Shown here in pieces: positions 1 to 6,469 of a stretch of DNA of 11,028 nucleotides. Below the pieces are notes generated by a model. That model searched no databases, was not told where the DNA came from, and worked only from the letters and a program-made list of their open reading frames with translations. This DNA comes from Metabacillus rhizolycopersici (lineage in GTDB: Bacteria > Bacillota > Bacilli > Bacillales > Bacillaceae), in NCBI RefSeq assembly GCF_020075705.1, contig NZ_JAIQUM010000112.1:1-11028 (forward strand), in the 5' to 3' direction. How positions within the stretch are numbered: position 1 is the stretch's first letter; each line of letters begins with the position of its first letter. The translations under genes were made by a program, and so were the position numbers.

Positions 1-13
1 CTAAATAAAACAA

Positions 14-43
14 AACCTTCCAATGAGGGCCTAACGGAAGGTT
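14..43. repeat. inverted repeat, possible terminator stem
   Basis: The 8-base arms AACCTTCC (14-21) and GGAAGGTT (36-43) are perfectly complementary around a 14-base loop. A T-rich stretch (TCTTTTTT, about 54-60) lies downstream on the + strand but is not flush with the stem. It could be the terminator of a gene left of the window or part of a dispersed intergenic repeat. The half ACCTTCCAATGAGGGC (15-30) recurs with two mismatches at 1535-1550. Confidence 0.4.
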
Positions 44-133
44 ATTTGGTATGATCTTTTTTAGTATATCAGGGTTGTTTTAGTTATTTTATTGAAAAAT
101 GTTGACAAACTATTAGCTGGTTTAGTTGCATAA

Positions 134-337
134 GAACCTGAAAGAAGAAGAGAAAAATTAAGACAAGAAGAATTAAAAGGAGATCCTTCTAGCAGCGTTC
201 ACGGTGGAGGTCTTGCTGATTTAGTTGGTAGCTTAGGTTGGAAAGGTACGGGAATTCTTATTCTTGTAATCATAATCGGCTTTATTTTTGTATCACTCTT
301 CTGTTTCTTTATCTTCCCCCATTTGAACACCCCCTAA
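134..337 (+). pseudogene. remnant of a small DUF6366-like membrane protein gene
   Basis: Reading from 134 gives a 67-residue open stretch to the TAA at 335-337. It starts EPERRREKLRQEELKGDP, continues GGGLADLVGSLGWKGTG, and ends in a hydrophobic helix (ILILVIIIGFIFVSLF). The basic RRE-KLRQEELK head, the GLADLVGSLGWKGTG linker and the single C-terminal membrane segment resemble the small DUF6366 family as I remember it; no search was run. An in-frame TAA (131-133) sits directly before the conserved head, and the ten codons before that (101-130) contain no ATG. No ribosome-binding site plus start precedes the conserved part. I therefore call it a broken gene. What remains would be a single-pass membrane protein of unknown function. 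It lies in degraded DNA left of the nucleotidyltransferase. Confidence 0.5.
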
Positions 338-383
338 TTAAGCAACCAGTCCTTTTAAATTTTACCACAAACAACCATTATCC

Positions 384-469
384 TTGTTGAACTATCCTGC
401 CACGCTACTTTAAGTATATTTTTTTACAACCCCTTCAATATTGCTCAACAATCTCGCAATTGTTGAACT
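384..469. repeat. TTGTTGAACT direct repeats with a small hairpin
   Basis: The 10-mer TTGTTGAACT occurs at 384-393 and again at 460-469. The second copy is part of a hairpin: TCAACAAT (445-452) pairs with ATTGTTGA (459-466) around a 6-base loop. The surrounding 338-593 stretch has no supportable gene on either strand. It looks like decayed intergenic repeat DNA rather than a regulatory site, because no intact gene starts nearby. Confidence 0.35.
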
Positions 470-593
470 TCATAATGTCTTATAAGTCTTGTATTAAAAT
501 GCTTATCGTTGTAAATTCGCTTTTTGTTGGTAGGACCCTAGTAGAAATTTAATATTTTCATCATTTTTATGTGCAATTTAGCGTTTAAAAAGT

Positions 594-1421
594 GTGCAAT
601 TTATCTCTGAAAGTCACAGTGGTTTTAATGTTGAGTTTCGATATCAGGGATCGGTCACCAATAATACACATATCAAGGCCCACAGCGATATTGATGTTTT
701 AACACTGCATTCAGATTTCTATTCACTGGAAACCCCTCAAAAACCTAGACATCCATATGCAGGAGATCCGGTGAAGGATTTGTGTGAACTGAGAGAGGAA
801 TGTTATTCTATTCTATCAAGTGCTTTTCCAGCAGCAGACGTTGATAACTCAGGAGCGAAATCAATTGGGTTACAAGGAGGCTCTTTGAGAAGAAAAGTGG
901 ATGTAGTACCATCAAACTGGTATAACACAAATTTATATAACCAAACGGGAGAAGAATACCATCGAGGGGTCATGGTCCTGGATTATCATAATAAAACACG
1001 ATTAGCAAATACACCTTTTTACCATAATAAGCTTCTGGATGATAAAGATCTACATACAGCAACAAATTATAAAAAGATTGTGAGATTATTAAAGACATTA
1101 AAGGCTGACAGTGATGCAAAAATTAATCTCAGTAGTTATGATATTGCTGCGCTTATGTATCACCAGGATAATTCTTCATACTTAGTTGGCCAATCACCGT
1201 TGAGGCTTATTACAAACTCCCTTTCATTTTTGCAAAATGTTTATGACAATCAATCATATAGAACTGGTTTGTTAGTCCCTGACAAATCAAGAGCTATATT
1301 CGAGAGGGCAACTGTTGATGATTTAGGATTAATGATATTTGAATTAGTTAAGGTGGCCCAGGATATCATAAATGATCTTTCGGCATCAGGAAGTACAATT
1401 TATAAAGAGATTATTGCATAA
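594..1421 (+). pseudogene. N-terminally truncated nucleotidyltransferase, CD-NTase-like
   Basis: The 275-residue frame carries the polymerase-beta-type nucleotidyltransferase signature: YQGSV (residues 17-21), SDIDVL (31-36, metal-binding D32 and D34) and RKVDVVPS (100-107, third acidic residue D103). The DIDVL plus later VDVVP arrangement is typical of CD-NTases, the cGAS/DncV-like enzymes that make cyclic oligonucleotide signals, and also of some other stand-alone nucleotidyltransferases. The C-terminal half (about 155-265) is helical in character. Only 18 residues precede the GS motif, where intact relatives usually have a helical lead of several dozen. The first codon is GTG with no Shine-Dalgarno, and an in-frame TAG lies five codons upstream (579-581). 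All three catalytic acids survive, but translation is doubtful, so I call it 5'-truncated. No effector gene (nuclease, phospholipase or membrane protein) adjoins it. A terminator follows at 1431. Nucleotidyltransferase fold is confident; CD-NTase assignment is inference. Confidence 0.65.
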
Positions 1422-1430
1422 TAAAGTAAA

Positions 1431-1466
1431 GATCGGCCGTAAAAAGGACGGTCTTTTATTTTTTTT
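1431..1466 (+). terminator. Rho-independent terminator after the nucleotidyltransferase
   Basis: GATCGGCC (1431-1438) pairs with GGACGGTC (1446-1453) around a GTAAAAA loop. The stem has one G-A mismatch and one G-U pair. It is followed directly by TTTTATTTTTTTT. It starts 9 bases after the stop codon at 1421, so the 3' end of the transcription unit is intact even though the 5' end of the gene is not. Confidence 0.75.
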
Positions 1467-1525
1467 GAAGATTTAAGAGGTCAACTAACGGTGGCTTTTC
1501 TTGAATATCTCTGCAACAATAAAAA

Positions 1526-1840
1526 TCAAGTACGACCTTCCATTAAGGGCGCGATTGTGGTAGAAGCCTTAGATTTAAACGACATATCATATTTGGATCT
1601 CTCTACTACATCAACATCAGATAAGTCAAAAATAGATTTTAATAATAAATACTTAAACATGCGAATCGGGGGAACGGCATTGCGGCCATTATCAAGGCAA
1701 TATTTATTTTTTAGTTCTTCTAAAATGAATGAAAAGTCAACAAGTTCATTAATTCGACGAAGCATATTATCTTTTGGGACAACGATATCGTAAATTGTAA
1801 TAAATAGACTAAGATTGAGAGATGCTTGATTTGAAATCAT
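1526..1840 (-). pseudogene. IS1182-family transposase, N-terminal fragment
   Basis: The start chosen is the ATG at 1840, because AGGTGG lies 7 bases upstream of it. It gives MISNQASLNL..., followed by a block typical of the N-terminal DUF772-like domain of IS1182/IS5-type transposases: LVDFSFILEELKNKYCLDNG (33-52), then MFKYLLLKSIFDLSDVDVVE (61-80) and RSKYDMSFK (81-89). Full-length relatives are about 450 residues with a DDE catalytic domain. Here the family match stops at about residue 89 (near 1574), and the frame runs 15 unrelated residues to a TGA at 1526-1528. The whole catalytic domain and the distal IS end are missing, so it cannot transpose by itself. The element reads in the same direction as the ans-mle genes and lies just downstream of mleA. 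Confidence 0.8.
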
Positions 1841-1957
1841 TTGGATACCACCTACATACATTAATATCCTTAGTATAAAGCATAAAGGCAGTGGAAAGTT
1901 CAACTAACCCAAACTTTCCACTGCCTAAGTTTAAAATTTGGACTTTTTCAGTGGCCT
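1574..1957 (-). mobile_element. 5' end of a truncated IS1182-family element
   Basis: The fragment runs from the presumed outer end near 1957 to about 1574, where the transposase homology stops. On the - strand the outer end reads GAGGCCACTGAAAAAGTCC, which fits terminal sequences of Bacillus IS1182-type elements as I recall them. Inside it are a long hairpin (1886-1926), a ribosome-binding site and the transposase start. The other IS end is absent, so the outer boundary is inferred. The end lies 30 bp from the mleA stop codon. Confidence 0.6.
1886..1926 (-). terminator. perfect 15-bp hairpin in the IS leader
   Basis: AGGCAGTGGAAAGTT (1886-1900) and AACTTTCCACTGCCT (1912-1926) are perfectly complementary around an 11-base loop. 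On the - strand the stem is followed by TTATGCTTTATA, a weak U-rich tract. Such subterminal hairpins in IS elements commonly block read-through into the transposase. Here the hairpin is also the first strong stem downstream of mleA, which has no evident terminator of its own in 1958-1987. Confidence 0.6.
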
Positions 1958-1987
1958 CAAAAGACTCTGCGTCGTTTTTCCGCTGAT

Positions 1988-3313
1988 TTATACGCCTACA
2001 TAAACGTGGCGTGCTACACGTTCTACTTCTTCTGCCACTTTCTCATGTACTTCCGGTTGAAGTGGATCTGGTACAAGATCTCCATGTTTTGTACAAGAAG
2101 CAATTGCTTCTGCTGCAGCAACAAGCATCTCGTGGTTCACTACTTTACTTTTAGCATTAAGAGCTCCTCTAAAAATCCCTGGGAAACCAAGAACATTATT
2201 AATAGAGCGTCCGTCTGCAGCATATGCAGCGCCAGCTTCTAATGCTACTTCAGGCTCAATTTCTGGTCTTGGGTTTGATAAAGCTAGAATAACTTGTCCT
2301 TCTTTTACAAACTCTTTTTTAATAAGACCAGGAACACCTGTTGTTGCAATAACAATATCACACGTTTCCATTAGCTCTTCAATGTTTGATGAAATTTGTC
2401 CACCATATTCTTTTAAACGATTCATTGCCATTTCTGATTTGTCAGTTCCATAAACAACTTGAACACCATATGCCATAAACATACGACAAATCGCAGCGCC
2501 TGCAGCGCCAAGGCCAATTTGTCCTACTTTTGCTTCTTTCAAGTCAATTCCTGCGCTCTTACAAGCGGAAATAGCTGCTGCAAGTGTAACAACTGCTGTA
2601 CCATGTTGATCATCATGCATAATAGGGATGTTTAATTCTTCTTTTAAACGGTTTTCCACTTCAAAACAATGTGGTGAACCAATATCTTCAAGAAGAATTC
2701 CACCAAAACCAGGTGCGATATTTTTTACTGTACGAATAATTTCTTCTGGATCTGTTGTATCAAGTAAAATTGGCACACCACTAATTCCTGCTAGCTGGTC
2801 AAAAAGAGCAGCCTTCCCTTCCATAACAGGCATTCCTGCAACAGGACCGATATTTCCAAGTCCAAGAATTGCTGTTCCATCGGTTACAATAGCTACAGAG
2901 TTATTAATTGTTGTATAGATTTCAGCTTTATCTGGTTCTCTTTTAATAAGGCTACAAACATCAGCAACGCCTGGTGTATACACACGGCGCAGTTCTGCTA
3001 GAGACTTGATTGGCATCTTACTCTTCATTGCAATCTTCCCGCCTTCATGAGCCGAAAGAACTTCGTCTGAAACCGTATGAAGCTTAATGCCCTCTTCTAA
3101 CCCTTCAATTGCTGTGATAATTTCATTTAACTGTTCTTCTGTCTCTACTTGTACAGTAATATTACGCATTGTATAAGTTGGACCAACTTTTACGGTTTCA
3201 ACTTCACCGATGTCTGCCCCTACAAGACCAATAGCTGTTGCGACTTTTCCTAGATTTCCTGGAACAGTAGGTGTTTCAATCATAAGTGTACGAATCATAT
3301 GTTTAGTAATCAT
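1988..3313 (-). CDS. mleA: malolactic/malic enzyme with N-terminal ACT domain
   Basis: This 441-residue protein matches the B. subtilis MleA (YqkJ) type along its length as I recall that sequence. An ACT domain spans about residues 8-80 (MIRTLMIE, then DIGEVETVKVGPTYTMRNI). The malic enzyme domain follows: VYTPGVADVC (111-120, catalytic Tyr112), MEGKAALFDQL (164-174, catalytic Lys167), LLEDIG (207-212) and HDDQHGTAVV (233-242) with the metal-binding acidic residues. The NAD-binding glycine motif is GLGAAGAA (267-274). The enzyme decarboxylates L-malate, to pyruvate in malic enzymes; B. subtilis MleA was named for malolactic activity giving lactate. The ATG at 3313 overlaps the 3' end of mleN by 11 bases, with AAAGGAG inside mleN about 12 bases upstream, so the two are translationally linked. 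Cytoplasmic. No damage seen. A malic rather than malolactic product cannot be decided from sequence. Confidence 0.93.
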   Translation of the reverse strand: MITKHMIRTLMIETPTVPGNLGKVATAIGLVGADIGEVETVKVGPTYTMRNITVQVETEEQLNEIITAIEGLEEGIKLHTVSDEVLSAHEGGKIAMKSKMPIKSLAELRRVYTPGVADVCSLIKREPDKAEIYTTINNSVAIVTDGTAILGLGNIGPVAGMPVMEGKAALFDQLAGISGVPILLDTTDPEEIIRTVKNIAPGFGGILLEDIGSPHCFEVENRLKEELNIPIMHDDQHGTAVVTLAAAISACKSAGIDLKEAKVGQIGLGAAGAAICRMFMAYGVQVVYGTDKSEMAMNRLKEYGGQISSNIEELMETCDIVIATTGVPGLIKKEFVKEGQVILALSNPRPEIEPEVALEAGAAYAADGRSINNVLGFPGIFRGALNAKSKVVNHEMLVAAAEAIASCTKHGDLVPDPLQPEVHEKVAEEVERVARHVYVGV

Positions 3314-4736
3314 TTACTACTTGCTCTCCTTTATACTCTGTCTCATCTGAAGGTGAATTTTCATCAACATACCAAATGAATTTCCCTGTATATCCGTAAA
3401 TGAGTGCAAGTCCTAATGCTACAAAACTAAGCCACATAAATGGTAAGTATGAAAATGTCGAAACTCCAAGGATACCTGCCATATATATACCATTATCAGA
3501 CCACGGAACCATACCAGACGTCAATGTGCCACCCACTTCTGTGTTACGTGATAGGATTCGGCGATCTAGCTTCAGCTTATCGTAACTTTTCTCCATAATT
3601 TTTGGAGTCAAGATTAACGATACATACATCGCACAACCTAATACATTTCCCAGAAATGCTACAATTAAAGTTGACAAAGTCACGTTTCCTGCAGATGTCA
3701 GTTTCTTTTCGAAAGTTGCTATAATAACTTTTAATACTCCTAGCTTTTCTAAGAGTCCACCAAATCCTAGACCAAATATAATAACAACAAGTGTGTCAAG
3801 CATACCGACAATACCACCGCGATTTAGGATACCGTCCATAAACTCTACACCAGTATCAATTGAAAAACCTTTGTAAGCTGTATTGATTGCATCCGCAAAA
3901 TCCATCCCTTGAAATACAGATGCCCAAATAGCTCCTAATAGAGCACCAATAACAATAACAGGCATTGATGGTTTCTTTAACGCTAATAGTACAACAACAA
4001 TAATAGCTGGAATAAGCATCCAAATCCCGATATCAAAATATTTTTGTAATGAAGATTTAAAAAACTCTACTTTCTCTGTATCAATGTTTCTTCCACCATA
4101 TGCAAATCCAGTAATTGTAAATAAGATAGCTGTAATAATAAATGCGGGAATTGACAAGACCATCATCGCTCGCACATGGCGTAAAATATCTACCTTTGAA
4201 AGAGATGAGGCAAGTACTGTACTATCAGATAATGGTGATAGCTTGTCTCCAAAATACGCACCAGACAATACAGCTCCCGCTACAAGCGGAAGTGGCATCC
4301 CTAGGCCTTCTCCAATTGCAATCATTGCGATACCTGCTGTTCCGACTGTTCCCCATGATGTTCCTGTTGCAACAGACATAATAGAACAAATGATAAGAGT
4401 TGCTAATAAGAAGATACTTGGATGGATGAATTCTAATCCGTAATAAATAAGAGTTGGTACAACCCCACCTGCAATCCATGTACCAATTAAAGCTCCTACA
4501 GATACAAGAATTAAGACAGCTTCTAATCCATTTGAGATCCCATCCATAATTGATTTTTGTAAATCTTGATACTTATGACCGAGTCGAACACCTAGAATAA
4601 TAACGAGAAACCATGATATGAATAATGCCATTTGAATCGGTAAATCAAGAAACAGCGTAAATGACAACACAAGCGCAAGAAATACTCCTAATATAATCAC
4701 AATTTCAGGTATTGTTGGTAACCTTACTTCCTTCAT
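3303..4736 (-). CDS. mleN: malate/lactate antiporter, NhaC family
   Basis: This is a 477-residue polytopic membrane protein with about a dozen hydrophobic segments (for example 11-30, 34-51, 72-90, 106-122, 134-146, 191-211, 237-252, 258-274, 312-328, 352-372, 431-450). NhaC-family landmarks are ATGTSWGT (123-130), GAYFGDKLSPLSDSTVLASS (159-178) and EVGGTLTSGMVPWSDNG (400-416). The best-known close relative is B. subtilis MleN (YqkI), a malate-2H+/Na+-lactate antiporter that takes up malate and expels lactate and Na+ in the plasma membrane. The tight coupling with mleA makes the same role likely here. The chosen ATG has TAGGGGG 7 bases upstream (4744-4750). The hydrophilic C-tail (458-477) overlaps the mleA start. 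A cre-like site lies upstream, suggesting separate expression from ansB. Confidence 0.92.
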   Translation of the reverse strand: MKEVRLPTIPEIVIILGVFLALVLSFTLFLDLPIQMALFISWFLVIILGVRLGHKYQDLQKSIMDGISNGLEAVLILVSVGALIGTWIAGGVVPTLIYYGLEFIHPSIFLLATLIICSIMSVATGTSWGTVGTAGIAMIAIGEGLGMPLPLVAGAVLSGAYFGDKLSPLSDSTVLASSLSKVDILRHVRAMMVLSIPAFIITAILFTITGFAYGGRNIDTEKVEFFKSSLQKYFDIGIWMLIPAIIVVVLLALKKPSMPVIVIGALLGAIWASVFQGMDFADAINTAYKGFSIDTGVEFMDGILNRGGIVGMLDTLVVIIFGLGFGGLLEKLGVLKVIIATFEKKLTSAGNVTLSTLIVAFLGNVLGCAMYVSLILTPKIMEKSYDKLKLDRRILSRNTEVGGTLTSGMVPWSDNGIYMAGILGVSTFSYLPFMWLSFVALGLALIYGYTGKFIWYVDENSPSDETEYKGEQVVNDY

Positions 4737-4763
4737 GCATAATCCCCCTAGTTAAAAACATTA

Positions 4764-4777
4764 GTAAAACGTTTACA
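4764..4777. promoter_or_regulatory. cre-like catabolite control site before mleN
   Basis: GTAAAACGTTTACA matches the CcpA operator consensus TGWAANCGNTNWCA at every specified position except the first two (12 of 14 including unspecified positions). It is nearly palindromic around the central CG. It lies 28 bases upstream of the mleN ATG in the 144-base ansB-mleN gap. CcpA-dependent control of mleN-mleA by carbon source would fit. I could not assign a convincing -35/-10 pair beside it. Confidence 0.5.
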
Positions 4778-4835
4778 TTTAGTACTGTTGTAACGTATAT
4801 TACTAGACTTCCTCATCCCCAAGCTTGCAACATTT

Positions 4836-4859
4836 AGTCCATACGTCCTTGTATAGACT
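4836..4859 (-). other. intercistronic stem-loop between ansB and mleN
   Basis: On the - strand transcript AGTCTATAC (4859-4851) can pair with GTATGGACT (4844-4836) around a 6-base loop; one pair is G-U. No U tract follows, so it is unlikely to be a terminator. An RNA processing or 3'-end stabilising element between the two cistrons is possible. The pairing is seen; the role is inference. Confidence 0.35.
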
Positions 4860-4880
4860 CTAAATATTACAATTTTCCTT

Positions 4881-6320
4881 TTATTGTTTATCAAAAAGCT
4901 CTTCCCCAGCAATTCCTGGTTTCGTCATTTCAAAAGGATTTAAAATAACATCGAGCTCTTCTTCTGTTAATACATCATTTTGCAAGCAAAGCTCTCGAAC
5001 AGACTTACCTGTTAAGATGGCTTCTCTCGCAATACGTGCAGCTGGTTCATATCCAAGATGTGGGTTCACTGCAGTAATAATACCAACGCTTTTTTCCACA
5101 TACTCTTTCATACGGGCTTCGTTTGCTTGGATTCCTTTCAAGCAGTGATCTGTAAATGAACGGAATCCATTGTTCATAATGCTAATTGATTGAAGTAAAT
5201 TAAAAACAAGTACTGGCTCCATAACATTTAATTCAAACTGACCTGCTTCAGAAGCTAAGCAAATGGTATTGTCGTTTCCAATCACTTGGAACGCAATTTG
5301 GTTGATAAGTTCTGGCATAACAGGATTTACTTTACCTGGCATGATTGATGAACCAGGTTGACGGGCAGGAAGGTTAATCTCATTTAAACCTGCTCTTGGA
5401 CCTGAAGCCATTAGACGAAGGTCATTCGCAATTTTAGACATGTTCATCATACATACTTTAAGAGCTGCTGACACTTCTGTATAAGCGTCAGTATTCTGCG
5501 TTGCATCCACAAGATGATCTGCTGTCACAAGAGGTAAATCACTAATACGTGCTAAGTGTTTCACAACAGATTTAATGTATTTCGGATTTGCGTTTAATCC
5601 TGTTCCAACGGCTGTTGCTCCCATATTTACTTCGTAAAGGTGCTGACGAGATTGCTTAATTCGCTTCATATCGCGCTCTAGAACACGGCTATACGCTTCA
5701 AACTCTTGACCAAGTCGAATTGGCACAGCATCTTGAAGGTGTGTTCGACCCATTTTAATCACAGAATCAAACTCTACCGCTTTTTTCTTGAATACCCCTT
5801 TCATGTACTCCATCGTTTCAAGGAGCTTTTCAAGCATTTTTAATGTAGAAATATGAATAGCTGTTGGAAAAACATCATTTGTTGACTGTGACATATTCAC
5901 GTGAGAGTTCGGGCTTAAATGATTGTACTCTCCTTTATTGTGACCTAAAATTTCGAGTGCTCTATTTGCAATTACTTCATTGGCATTCATATTCATAGAT
6001 GTCCCTGCTCCACCTTGAATGGGGTCAACAATAAACTGATCATGCCACTTGCCTTCTAGAATTTCATCTGCTGCTTGAACAATAGCATTGCCAAGCCCTT
6101 CATAGAGACGTTTCACATCCATGTTCGCAAGAGCTGCAGATTTTTTCACAACGGCTAATGCTTTAATCATTTCTTCATGAATACGGTATCCTGTAATTGG
6201 AAAGTTTTCTGATGCACGAAGCGTTTGAATTCCATAATAAACATTTTCCGGTATTTCCTTTTCACCAAGGAAATCACGCTCAATTCGATATTTTTGGTCA
6301 TTTTTCTCCATAACTTTCAT
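4881..6320 (-). CDS. ansB: aspartate ammonia-lyase (aspartase)
   Basis: This 479-residue member of the aspartase/fumarase superfamily deaminates L-aspartate to fumarate and ammonia in the cytoplasm. The conserved blocks are NMSQSTNDVFPT (142-153), GRTHLQDAVP (191-200) and the signature GSSIMPGKVNP (323-333), whose flexible loop carries the catalytic serine. The long stretch around DPIQGGAGTSMNMNANEV (99-116) is typical of bacterial aspartases, and the protein is very close to B. subtilis AnsB as I recall it. The start chosen is the ATG at 6320, because GTGGGG ends 7 bases upstream; a TTG lies one codon earlier and another ATG at 6311. It uses the product of the asparaginases upstream and yields fumarate, a precursor of the malate handled by mleN-mleA. 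A terminator-like hairpin separates it from the upstream asparaginase, so it may rely on read-through or its own promoter. Confidence 0.95.
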   Translation of the reverse strand: MKVMEKNDQKYRIERDFLGEKEIPENVYYGIQTLRASENFPITGYRIHEEMIKALAVVKKSAALANMDVKRLYEGLGNAIVQAADEILEGKWHDQFIVDPIQGGAGTSMNMNANEVIANRALEILGHNKGEYNHLSPNSHVNMSQSTNDVFPTAIHISTLKMLEKLLETMEYMKGVFKKKAVEFDSVIKMGRTHLQDAVPIRLGQEFEAYSRVLERDMKRIKQSRQHLYEVNMGATAVGTGLNANPKYIKSVVKHLARISDLPLVTADHLVDATQNTDAYTEVSAALKVCMMNMSKIANDLRLMASGPRAGLNEINLPARQPGSSIMPGKVNPVMPELINQIAFQVIGNDNTICLASEAGQFELNVMEPVLVFNLLQSISIMNNGFRSFTDHCLKGIQANEARMKEYVEKSVGIITAVNPHLGYEPAARIAREAILTGKSVRELCLQNDVLTEEELDVILNPFEMTKPGIAGEELFDKQ

Positions 6321-6424
6321 CAAGTTTCCCCACTTTCTTTGCCTCTTTTTATTTTGAGCTATAGTTGGTATTTCTATCTTCTTTTAACAATGAAAAACCC
6401 TACTTCCTCAAAAACATATTAGTT

Positions 6425-6469
6425 AAAAAAACGATCACCCATTTTTATCAGGTCAGGTAACAACCGTTT
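6425..6469 (-). terminator. terminator-like hairpin after the second ansA
   Basis: On the - strand AAACGGTT (6469-6462) pairs with GATCGTTT (6436-6429), including G-U pairs. An inner ACC/GGT pairing is possible after a bulge. The stem runs straight into a U run (6431-6425). It overlaps the ansA stop codon at 6468-6470. If functional it would separate or attenuate transcription between the asparaginase and ansB. Confidence 0.5.

Noticed and set aside
594..1421. A complete CBASS or other anti-phage system
   Set aside because: The nucleotidyltransferase is truncated and no effector, ubiquitin-like pathway gene or HORMA/TRIP13 gene lies nearby in the window.
1491..1793. 100-residue + strand open frame
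   Set aside because: It is antisense to the IS1182 transposase fragment, starts at GTG without a ribosome-binding site and has no recognisable domain.
2006..2918. Two + strand open frames inside mleA
   Set aside because: They are antisense shadows of a strongly supported gene.
3400..4479. Several open frames on both strands inside mleN
   Set aside because: All lie within mleN in other frames; the NhaC-family motifs support only the 477-residue frame.
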